Position numbers and translations under genes: made by a program | Notes under the pieces: generated by a model | What the model saw: only the letters and a program-made list of their open reading frames with translations | What the model was told of the DNA's origin: nothing | Databases searched by the model: none | In this document: piece by piece, positions 57,861-64,000 of the stretch | Numbering within the stretch: position 1 is the stretch's first letter | How the letters are laid out: each line of letters starts with the position of its first letter | Assembly (NCBI RefSeq): GCF_002355515.1 | Contig: NZ_AP014809.1 | Coordinates: 3,434,501-3,498,500 of the forward strand | Length of the DNA stretch: 64,000 bases | Origin: Methylorubrum populi | GTDB lineage: Bacteria > Pseudomonadota > Alphaproteobacteria > Rhizobiales > Beijerinckiaceae | Direction: 5' to 3'

Positions 57861-58217
57861 ATGAAGATAATTCTGGCCTTGGCGGCATCCGCTGCACTTC
57901 TCTGGACTGGAGGAGCCGAGGCGCAGCCCGGCAAGCCGATCCGGCAGCCGACGGCGGCTTCGACGCAGGGGCTCTGCGAGCAATCTCCACCGGAAGAACG
58001 GGCGCATGTCCCCGGCGAAGCCGAGCGTGCCGGCACACAAGCGCGAATGGCGGCGCTCTACAAGCGGCTCGACGATCATGCAGAGCGCGCCACGCGCTCG
58101 ATCTGCAAAGGCTGCCAGCCGGAACGGCTCTCCGGAGATCCATCCCGGCGGCTCGTCGCCTCGGTGGAACCCTCTGAGAACATCGTGGGCGATCCAGCCC
58201 AGGCCCCCGACTATTGA
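57861..58217 (+). CDS. Small secreted hypothetical protein (118 residues)
   Basis: Signal peptide MKIILALAASAALLWTGGAEA, then a soluble chain with CEQSPPEERAHVPGEAERA, MAALYKRLDDHAERATRSICKGCQ and a Cys pair (ICKGC) that could bind metal or form a disulfide. An AT-rich promoter-like stretch precedes. The ribosome site is weak. No family is recognised. Confidence 0.65.
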   Translation: MKIILALAASAALLWTGGAEAQPGKPIRQPTAASTQGLCEQSPPEERAHVPGEAERAGTQARMAALYKRLDDHAERATRSICKGCQPERLSGDPSRRLVASVEPSENIVGDPAQAPDY

Positions 58218-58307
58218 GGCATCTCGGCGATCGGTCTACGCGCGGCGTGATCGGCCCCGTCATGATCGACGGACTGCTAAGACCTCGCGTGAAACGGGAG
58301 GGACACC

Positions 58308-58601
58308 CTACTCGCCCTCGTCCAGCTCGATCCCATACTCGGCCAGCACCCAGAAGATCGCCTCCAGATCGTCCGCGGTCACGTCGCGCGGCGGCAGCGC
58401 CTCTTCGAGGTCGTCGTAGGTCAGCGAGCGGCGGCGCTCCGCGTCCGCCTTGGCGAGCAGGCGATCGACGGTCATGCGGATATCGGCCGGCAGGGCGTCG
58501 TGGCTCGGCAGCACGATCCCGCCGGCCGGGCGCAGGGCGTCGCTGAGCAGACGATCGATGATCGCCTGCCGTCGCGCGTGAGCTCCGTCCGAACTGTCCA
58601 T
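58308..58601 (-). CDS. Stand-alone sigma-70 region 1.1-like protein
   Basis: 97 residues from MDSSDGAHARRQ. The C-terminal half SLTYDDLEEALPPRDVTADDLEAIFWVLAEYGIELDE closely follows the pattern of sigma-70 region 1.1 (Y-D-E-L-N..LP....S.E.I...L..LGI). There is no region 1.2-4, so it is not a sigma factor. Region 1.1 normally blocks DNA entry into free sigma or RNA polymerase. A stand-alone copy could modulate polymerase or be a domain of unknown use. A longer GTG start at 58664 is possible. Confidence 0.7.
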   Translation of the reverse strand: MDSSDGAHARRQAIIDRLLSDALRPAGGIVLPSHDALPADIRMTVDRLLAKADAERRRSLTYDDLEEALPPRDVTADDLEAIFWVLAEYGIELDEGE

Positions 58602-58660
58602 GTCACGGAATATGGACCGTCGCGGGCGCGCGTCGAGTCTCTGCCGACCTGCGTCTTTCG

Positions 58661-58933
58661 TCACTCCTTGCCCACCGACATCAGCAGGCGCTCGGTTCGG
58701 GCATCCTCGATGCGGTTGACCATGCGGCGCGCCTCATGGACGTCGCGGAGCGTCTTGGTCGCCGTGATGCAGGACTGGATGAGCATCACCGTGCCCATGG
58801 CGAGGTAGCCCTTCATCCAAAGGTCGAGGGGCATGAACAGGATGCCGAAGCCGACGAGCACGGCGGAGGCGACGAAGGAGGCTTGGGTGAAGACGACCCA
58901 GGCGCCGGTATGCTGCGCAGTCTCTTGGGGCAT
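58661..58933 (-). CDS. YiaA/YiaB-family inner membrane protein
   Basis: 90 residues. TGAWVVFTQASFVASAVLVGFGILFMPLDLWMKGYLAMGTVMLIQSCITATKTLRD gives two membrane helices joined by a short basic loop, the YiaAB two-helix domain. The C-terminus is charged (EARRMVNRIEDARTERLL). It is in one operon with the PspA-like gene (39 bases upstream), as in other envelope-stress operons. Confidence 0.9.
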   Translation of the reverse strand: MPQETAQHTGAWVVFTQASFVASAVLVGFGILFMPLDLWMKGYLAMGTVMLIQSCITATKTLRDVHEARRMVNRIEDARTERLLMSVGKE

Positions 58934-58972
58934 GGTGCAGATCCTTCGGAAGGAGGGGAGGCGGGCAACGGA

Positions 58973-59665
58973 TCAGGCGGAGGCGGACCCATCGGCCTCG
59001 GCGCGGCGGCGCAGCCGGGCGAGGACGTCGTCGGAGGAGGAGCGCGTACGCGGTCCGAAGCCCTCGCGTTCGAGGCGTTCGGCAATGCTCTCCTCCGGCG
59101 TCTCGATCGCGGCCAGCGCCTCGTCGGTCGCCGCCGCCTCGGCCTGGACGCGCTGAAGGCGGGCCAGCGTCGCCTCGGCCTGCCGCAGGTTCGCGCGCTC
59201 ACCCACGCTCGCCGCCGGGCGCAGTCGGCGGACGGCCTCGGCGGCGGCCGCGACCCGCCGCCCGCGCTCCAGCGCCGCCTGACGGCGGGCCGCATCGGCG
59301 AGCACGGCGCGCAGCCGCGCCACCTCCGCGGCGAAGGTCGCCCGCGCGGCGCGCAGGGCATCCCGCTCAGCCTCGAGGCTCGCGATCGCCTCCGCCGCGT
59401 CGCGGGCCAGATCCTCGCGGCCCCCAGCGAGGGCCGCCACGGCGCGGATCTCCAGATCGGCGGCGCGCGCCTCGACCTCGGCCAAGCGTCGCGCCTCGGC
59501 GGCATCCCCGGCCATGGCCGCCGCCAGCGTGCGCCGGCCGCGCTCCAGATCGGCGGCAGTCTCGCGGATCTGCTGATCGAGCACGAGGAGAGCGTGGCGG
59601 TCGTGAGCCTCCTCGCAGGCCTGCGCGGCGGCGCCGCGGGCAAGGGTTCGCAACAGCGTCAACAT
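58973..59665 (-). CDS. PspA/IM30-like coiled-coil protein
   Basis: 230 residues. Almost entirely alpha-helical, Ala/Arg/Glu-rich, with LTLLRTLARGAAAQACEEAHDRHALLVLDQQIRETAADLERG at the N-terminus, the PspA-type opening. PspA proteins bind stressed inner membranes and limit proton leak. No linked psp regulator (PspF) is present; the paired operator upstream may serve instead. GGAG precedes the ATG. C-terminus ends in RTRSSSDDVLARLRRRAEADG. Confidence 0.82.
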   Translation of the reverse strand: MLTLLRTLARGAAAQACEEAHDRHALLVLDQQIRETAADLERGRRTLAAAMAGDAAEARRLAEVEARAADLEIRAVAALAGGREDLARDAAEAIASLEAERDALRAARATFAAEVARLRAVLADAARRQAALERGRRVAAAAEAVRRLRPAASVGERANLRQAEATLARLQRVQAEAAATDEALAAIETPEESIAERLEREGFGPRTRSSSDDVLARLRRRAEADGSASA

Positions 59666-59719
59666 GGCATCACTCCGATGGCGTGACCGCTTCGTCACGC
59701 CCTCATGAGTGCGCCGAGT

Positions 59720-59757
59720 TTGCACAGTGTACAAGTGATGTTTTGCACACCGTACAA
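59720..59757. promoter_or_regulatory. Paired 15-bp near-palindromic operator
   Basis: Two copies, TTGCACAGTGTACAA (59720-59734) and TTGCACACCGTACAA (59743-59757), start 23 bases apart. Each is an imperfect palindrome. The pair is placed 55-92 bases upstream of the PspA-like gene and just past the stop of the molybdopterin oxidoreductase. It probably binds a dimeric repressor (TetR, GntR or PadR class) on one face of the helix. Confidence 0.6.
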
Positions 59758-59810
59758 TCCGCTCAATCGTGAGCGCGGCGCCGACCCGCCGGAGACGGGC
59801 GGTGCCCCGC

Positions 59811-62126
59811 TCAGTCCGTCGAGGCCAGTTCCGCCGCCTTGGCGATGCGCACCGGAATCGCCTTCGCTGCCGGCACCTTGGCCTGCGCGTCGTGGTGCCA
59901 GAGCGGGATCAGCACGTTCAGCTCCGGGTAGTAGCCGGCGCAGTTGCCCTCGGGGATGTCGTACTTGACGATCCTCAGGCCCTTCACCTCGCGGGCGAAC
60001 TCGTCGGCGGCCTCGGTCACGACGTCGACGGTCTCGCCGTCGGCGAGCTGCAGGCGCTCGATGTCGTTCTCGTTCATGAACAGCACCTGCCGGGTGCCTT
60101 TCACCCCGCGGAAGCGGTCGTGATAGCCGTAGACCGTGGTGTTGAACTGGTCGTTCGAGCGCAGGGTGATGAGGTCGAGCACGTCGCGCCGGTCGCTCTT
60201 CATGTCCGGGTCCATGTCGAGCCCATCCGGCGGCACGACGAAGTTGGCCTTGCCGGTCGGGGTCTCCCACTTGCGCTCACGGGCGGCGAGCGGCTTGTGC
60301 AGGCCGCCGGGCTCGAACAGGCGCGCGTTGAAGTCCTTGAATTTTTCAGGGTACGTCGCCTCAATGGCGTCGCGCACGCGGGCGTAATCGCCGACCCAGG
60401 CGTCCCAATCGACCTTCGGGTTGGGCGGAAGCGTCGCCTTGGCGAGCTGTGCCACGATCCAGGGCTCGGAGCGCACGTGGTCGCTGATCGGCGACGCCAC
60501 GCCCCGCGAGCCGTGGAAGCAGGAGGTCGAATCCTCCATCGACACCGCCTGTGGCCCGCTCGCCTGCTCGTCGATCTCGATCCGACCGAGGCACGGCAGG
60601 ATGTAGGCGACCGCGCCGTGGACGAGGTGCGAGCGGTTGAGCTTGGTCGAGACCTGCACGGTGAGCCGCAGCCCGCGCCACGCCTCCTCCATCCGCTGCG
60701 TGTCGGGGATCGCGCGCACGAAGTTGCCGCCGAGCCCGACGAAGGCCTTCACCTTGCCGGAGAGGACCCCCTCGCAGGTCTCGATCGTGTTCATCCCCTT
60801 CTCGGTCGGCGGCTCGAAGCCGTACATCGCCTTGAGCTTGTCGAGCGGCACCAGCGAGGGCTCGTCGGCGATGCCGACGGTGCGCTGGCCCTGGACGTTG
60901 GAATGGCCGCGCACGGGGCAGATGCCGGCACCGGGGCGGCCGATATTGCCGCGCAGGAGCAGCAGGTTGACGAACATCTGCACCGTCTCGGTGCCGCGGC
61001 GGTGCTGGGTGAGCCCCATGCCGTAGATGCCGATCACCGCCCGCGCGCGGGCATAGACGGCGGCCGCCGCCTCCATCCCCTCGCGCTTCAGGCCGGATTT
61101 GGCTTCCAGCGCCGGCCATTCGAGCCGGTCGCAGAACTTTTCGAATTTGTCGAAGCCGTGGGTGTGCTCAGCGATGAAATCGATGTCGAGGATGCGCGGG
61201 CGCCCCTCGTCCTGCGCCTGCCGGTCCATGGCGAACAGCGCCTTGCAGATTCCGGCGATCGCGGCGATGTCGCCGCCCGCCTTCACCTGATGGTACTGGG
61301 TCGAGATCTGCGTCGAGGAATGCGTCAGCATCTCGATCGGCGATTGCGGGTTGGTGAAGCGCTCCAGCCCCCGCTCCCGCAGCGGGTTGAAGGTGATGAT
61401 CGGAACGCCCCGGCGCCGGGCATCCTGCAGCGGGTGGAGCATCCGCGGCGAGTTCGAGCCGACATTCTGGCCGAAGAACAGGATCAGGTCGGTCGCCTCG
61501 AAATCCTCCAGCACCGTCGTCCCGACCGGCACGCCGATCGATTGCGGCAGCGCCTTCGAGGTCGATTCGTGGCACATGTTGGAGGAGTCGGGCAGGTTGT
61601 TGTTGCCGTACATCCGCGCGAACAGCGCGTACATGTAGCTCGTCTCCAGCGAGGCCCGGCCCGAGGAGTAGAACACCGCCGCCTTCGGATCGGCCTCCCG
61701 CAGCGCCTTCAGCTCGCGGCCAATCTCCTCGAAGGCGGCCTCCCAGGAGACGGGAAGGTAGCGGTCGCGCTGCGGGTCGTAGCGCAGCGGATGGGTGATG
61801 CGGCCCTTCTCCTCGAGGTCGTAATCGGGCCAGGTCAGAAGCTCGGTGACCGAGTAGCGCTCGAAGAAGTCCGGGCCGATCCGCTTGCGGGTCTGCTCCC
61901 AGGCAGTCGCCTTGGCGCCGTTCTCGCAATACTCGAAGGTCGACGGCTTGGCCGGCTTCGACCATGCGCAGGACACGCACATGTAGCCGCCCGGCTTGTT
62001 CTGCTTCATCAGCATCGCCGCGCCGGAAGCCGGGATTTCCTCGCGGGTCAGAATATCGACGAGGGACCGGGCCGAGCCCCATCCGCCGGCCGGGTCGGTA
62101 TAGGCTTCGATCTTCTCGTCGGGCAT
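59811..62126 (-). CDS. FdhF/YdeP-family molybdopterin oxidoreductase (Fdh4A-like formate dehydrogenase)
   Basis: 771 residues. Reduced N-terminal iron-sulfur motif (Cys50, Cys53, Cys67: YMCVSCAWSKPAK, FEYCENGAKA), as in the FdhF/YdeP family. Molybdenum ligand likely Cys185 in SSNMCHESTSKALPQSIG; GQNVGSNSPRMLHPLQDARRRG and ETVQMFVNLLLLRGNIGRPGAGICPVRGHSN bind the cofactor. Such proteins were genetically linked to formate oxidation (FDH4) in M. extorquens. No other subunit (FdhB-like electron carrier) is adjacent in sequence. Start MPDEKIEAYTD. Confidence 0.88.
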   Translation of the reverse strand: MPDEKIEAYTDPAGGWGSARSLVDILTREEIPASGAAMLMKQNKPGGYMCVSCAWSKPAKPSTFEYCENGAKATAWEQTRKRIGPDFFERYSVTELLTWPDYDLEEKGRITHPLRYDPQRDRYLPVSWEAAFEEIGRELKALREADPKAAVFYSSGRASLETSYMYALFARMYGNNNLPDSSNMCHESTSKALPQSIGVPVGTTVLEDFEATDLILFFGQNVGSNSPRMLHPLQDARRRGVPIITFNPLRERGLERFTNPQSPIEMLTHSSTQISTQYHQVKAGGDIAAIAGICKALFAMDRQAQDEGRPRILDIDFIAEHTHGFDKFEKFCDRLEWPALEAKSGLKREGMEAAAAVYARARAVIGIYGMGLTQHRRGTETVQMFVNLLLLRGNIGRPGAGICPVRGHSNVQGQRTVGIADEPSLVPLDKLKAMYGFEPPTEKGMNTIETCEGVLSGKVKAFVGLGGNFVRAIPDTQRMEEAWRGLRLTVQVSTKLNRSHLVHGAVAYILPCLGRIEIDEQASGPQAVSMEDSTSCFHGSRGVASPISDHVRSEPWIVAQLAKATLPPNPKVDWDAWVGDYARVRDAIEATYPEKFKDFNARLFEPGGLHKPLAARERKWETPTGKANFVVPPDGLDMDPDMKSDRRDVLDLITLRSNDQFNTTVYGYHDRFRGVKGTRQVLFMNENDIERLQLADGETVDVVTEAADEFAREVKGLRIVKYDIPEGNCAGYYPELNVLIPLWHHDAQAKVPAAKAIPVRIAKAAELASTD

Positions 62127-62250
62127 GGCCGGGCTCGCTTTGCGTGAACCTCGGCGCAACACATGCGCGAAACGCCGGGTTCCGCCCGTGCGACGCTGAC
62201 TCCGGCCCGCAGCAGGACGCCCGCGCTCGCTGAGCGATCCTCAGGCAACT

Positions 62251-63267
62251 TCACTGATCGGCGAAAGGCTCCGCGCCGGGCGCATCCGGGTTCATGCCCT
62301 CGACTGGGGCGCGGCTGCGGCGCGGTCGCGGCGGCGTGTTGGCGGCGGTCGGCGTGGCCGTGTTGGCGCCGAGCCGCGTTGCCAGGGCGATCGCCCGTGC
62401 CTCGGTGAATCGCAGGTGGCAGTAGCCGTGCGCTCCCTCGCGGGCATAGGTCCGGCAGGCCTGCTCGCGGTCGGAGGAGAAGGCCGCCTGCTCCTGCACG
62501 ATCGGCCGGACGTCGCTGCCCCGCGACCGCTGGGTCATGATCTTGTAGTTGTCGCGCACGGCCTTGTCGGCTACGCCGCGGGCGGTGTCGAACTCGCCCG
62601 CCTGCGGGATCAGGCTCGCCGCGCCGGGCCCCCACAGGCCCGCCGGGGTCGTCTCGCAATCCGCAGCGGTGAAGGTGCAGGCAGGGCCCGATCCGAGCGG
62701 CGTGGCGAGCACGCTGCCGTCGAGGATCTCGAAGCGCAGCGGGCACTCGGCGCTGCCGGTCGAGAAGCGCGAGACGCCCTGCGCGCGTCCCTCCGCACTC
62801 AGCGGCACCGGCTTGCCACCGTTGAGCTTGACCGTGCAGCTCTCGGTCGGCTGCGAGATCTTGGTGCCCGGCAGCGTCATCTGGGCGGTGTAGGCCGACC
62901 CGCTCCGCTCGATCCTCAGGGACCCATTCAGCCCATTGAGCAGCAGGTCCTGCCCGGCGACGTTGTCCTCGGAGGGCACCCGCAGCACGACCGGCTGGCG
63001 CGGCGGAGCCGGGACGCTCGGTCGCGTCTCGGCGCCTTCGCCGGGCGCGAGAGCCCCCGGCTCCGCGGGCGGCGGCGCGGGCTGGACGGGCACGTTGCGC
63101 GGGGGCTGCGGAGGACGGGCGGCGCGACCGATGCCGAACAGCTCCTCGAAGAAGTTCTGCGCCCGCGCCGGGGTGGACGGGGCAAAAGCCGCCCCGGCGA
63201 GCGCGAGCAGCGCCGCGATCGCGGCACGAGCCGGGCGATCCGTCCTCCGGACCTTCCGCGCGGACAT
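62251..63267 (-). CDS. Secreted hypothetical protein (about 338 residues)
   Basis: Signal peptide AAIAALLALAGAAFAPSTPARA, then NFFEELFGIGRAARPPQPPRN, a Pro-rich linker of about 60 residues, and a domain from about 110 with GQDLLLNGLNGSLRIERSG, SAYTAQMTLPGTKIS, ESCTVKLNGGKPVPLSAEG, PLRFEILDGSVLATP. Paired cysteines (ESCTV / SAECPL and ACTFTAADCE) suggest disulfides. Start ambiguous: 63267 (MSARKVRR), 63291 or 63333 are all in frame. Family not recognised. It lies directly upstream of the oxidoreductase on the same strand. Confidence 0.72.
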   Translation of the reverse strand: MSARKVRRTDRPARAAIAALLALAGAAFAPSTPARAQNFFEELFGIGRAARPPQPPRNVPVQPAPPPAEPGALAPGEGAETRPSVPAPPRQPVVLRVPSEDNVAGQDLLLNGLNGSLRIERSGSAYTAQMTLPGTKISQPTESCTVKLNGGKPVPLSAEGRAQGVSRFSTGSAECPLRFEILDGSVLATPLGSGPACTFTAADCETTPAGLWGPGAASLIPQAGEFDTARGVADKAVRDNYKIMTQRSRGSDVRPIVQEQAAFSSDREQACRTYAREGAHGYCHLRFTEARAIALATRLGANTATPTAANTPPRPRRSRAPVEGMNPDAPGAEPFADQ

Positions 63268-63660
63268 TCTCTCGGAGACGGGCAGGAACATCAGGCCGTC
63301 GGCCTCCCGGTTTGAAGCCACTTCACGGGCCATGTCCCATGGTCATACCACGCCACCCGTGGCGCGGACGTGGCAGCCTGGCAACAAACAAGCCTGTCGC
63401 CGCGCGTCCGATCCGGAAAATCGCCTTGGCGCAGTGGAGGATGGTAGCCTTCGCTCATGCATCCGGCGCGCGTTCTTGCGGCGGCGTAGCCGTCTTCTTA
63501 TATGCGGCGGGACACGGGACGAGGCCTGGGAAGCACAACCCGCAAGGGCGATGCGCTTCGGATCCATCCCGTTCTCAAACCTGATGTTTTGTACCGCCAT
63601 GGGTCGAGCTGCTTCGGGGCTCGGCGGTCTGCTTGAAAAATCCAACAGAGGGATCCCACC
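63268..63660. other. dnaK leader and upstream spacer
   Basis: Contains the N-terminal alternatives of the minus-strand secreted gene (to 63333) and the heat-shock promoter of dnaK. The dnaK leader is about 150 bases. Confidence 0.6.
63475..63506 (+). promoter_or_regulatory. Heat-shock (RpoH) promoter of dnaK
   Basis: CTTG (63475-63478), 18-base spacer and CTTATATGCG (63497-63506), matching the alphaproteobacterial RpoH consensus CTTG-N17/18-CYTATNTNNG at every fixed position. Expected transcription start near 63512. Confidence 0.85.
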
Positions 63661-64000
63661 ATGGGTAAAGTAATCGGTATCGACCTCGGCACCACCAATT
63701 CCTGCGTGGCCGTCATGGAAGGCACGCAGCCGCGGGTCATCGAGAATGCGGAAGGCGCCCGCACCACACCGTCCATCGTCGCGTTCACCGACGACGGGGA
63801 GCGCCTCGTCGGCCAGCCCGCCAAGCGGCAGGCCGTGACCAATCCGGAACGTACCTTCTTCGCGATCAAGCGTCTGATCGGCCGGACCTACGACGATCCG
63901 CTGACGCAGAAGGACAAGGGCCTCGTGCCCTACAAGATCGCCAAGGGCGACAACGGCGACGCCTGGGTCGAGGCCGACGGCAAGAAGTACTCGCCCTCGC
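63661..64000 (+). CDS. dnaK: Chaperone DnaK, N-terminal 113 residues (cut by window end)
   Basis: Hsp70 chaperone. [24 protein letters not shown] is phosphate loop 1, followed by [15 protein letters not shown] and [22 protein letters not shown]. An AGAGGGA ribosome site precedes the ATG. The frame is open to the window edge. dnaJ normally follows and would lie beyond this window. Confidence 0.98.
   Translation, partial: MGKVIGIDLGTTNSCVAVMEGTQPRVIENAEGARTTPSIVAFTDDGERLVGQPAKRQAVTNPERTFFAIKRLIGRTYDDPLTQKDKGLVPYKIAKGDNGDAWVEADGKKYSPS

Noticed and set aside
59769..62147. Plus-strand ORF of 792 codons opposite the molybdopterin oxidoreductase
   Set aside because: His/Arg/Asp-rich shadow frame without recognisable motifs. 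The minus-strand frame is a full FdhF/YdeP protein.

Overview
The window looks like a chromosomal segment of a GC-rich alphaproteobacterium of the Methylobacterium/Methylorubrum group (order Rhizobiales/Hyphomicrobiales). The reasons are a complete PhyR of 267 residues with its phospho-acceptor at Asp190 next to NepR, alphaproteobacterial gene order around ftsQ-ftsA-ftsZ-lpxC-bamD, an FdhF/YdeP-type oxidoreductase like formate dehydrogenase 4 of methylotrophs, and Rhizobiales-type intergenic repeats. No tRNA, rRNA, CRISPR array, insertion sequence or prophage was recognised. The species assignment is an inference.

Layout. 1-9 kb: the 5' part of ppdK (minus strand), then small envelope, regulator and metabolic genes (L,D-transpeptidase lipoprotein, VOC protein, cNMP-binding protein, KGG stress protein, MarR regulator, MBL-fold hydrolase, DUF2865 protein). 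9.1-12.1 kb: a general stress response (GSR) island with divergent nepR and phyR plus three small genes. Five exact EcfG-type promoters (GGAAC-N16/17-CGTT) lie here, and a sixth near-match precedes the KGG gene. 12-20 kb: aminotransferase, phosphoesterase, alkA, rnd and small hypotheticals, with two copies of a structured intergenic repeat. 20-38 kb: a D,D-carboxypeptidase, an AsmA-like protein, 3-oxoacid CoA-transferase (two subunits), a TonB-dependent receptor with a DUF2946-like partner, guaA, an esterase, rsmB (apparently a CTG start), a ketopantoate-reductase-like gene and a tandem pair of secreted paralogues of unknown function. 38-40 kb: a possible small RNA, a 38-residue membrane peptide and guaB.

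40.3-57.3 kb: the distal half of the division and cell wall (dcw) cluster, in the order ftsW-murG-murC-[DUF559]-murB-[SUKH]-ddl-ftsQ-ftsA-ftsZ-lpxC-bamD-[glycosyltransferase, opposite strand]-recN. The bracketed genes are accessory intruders. The DUF559 gene has a tail encoded by a repeat element and overlaps the murB start by 4 bases. 57-63 kb: small genes including a stand-alone sigma-70 region 1.1-like protein, a YiaA/YiaB-PspA-like membrane-stress operon with a paired operator, a molybdopterin oxidoreductase and a secreted hypothetical. The window ends in dnaK, preceded by a textbook alphaproteobacterial heat-shock promoter.

How the genes fit together: peptidoglycan precursor synthesis, Z-ring assembly, lipid A and outer-membrane biogenesis dominate. 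Next to them is the core regulator of the alphaproteobacterial GSR, apparently autoregulated and driving a small local regulon. Functions are assigned by recognising protein motifs by eye. No database search was run.
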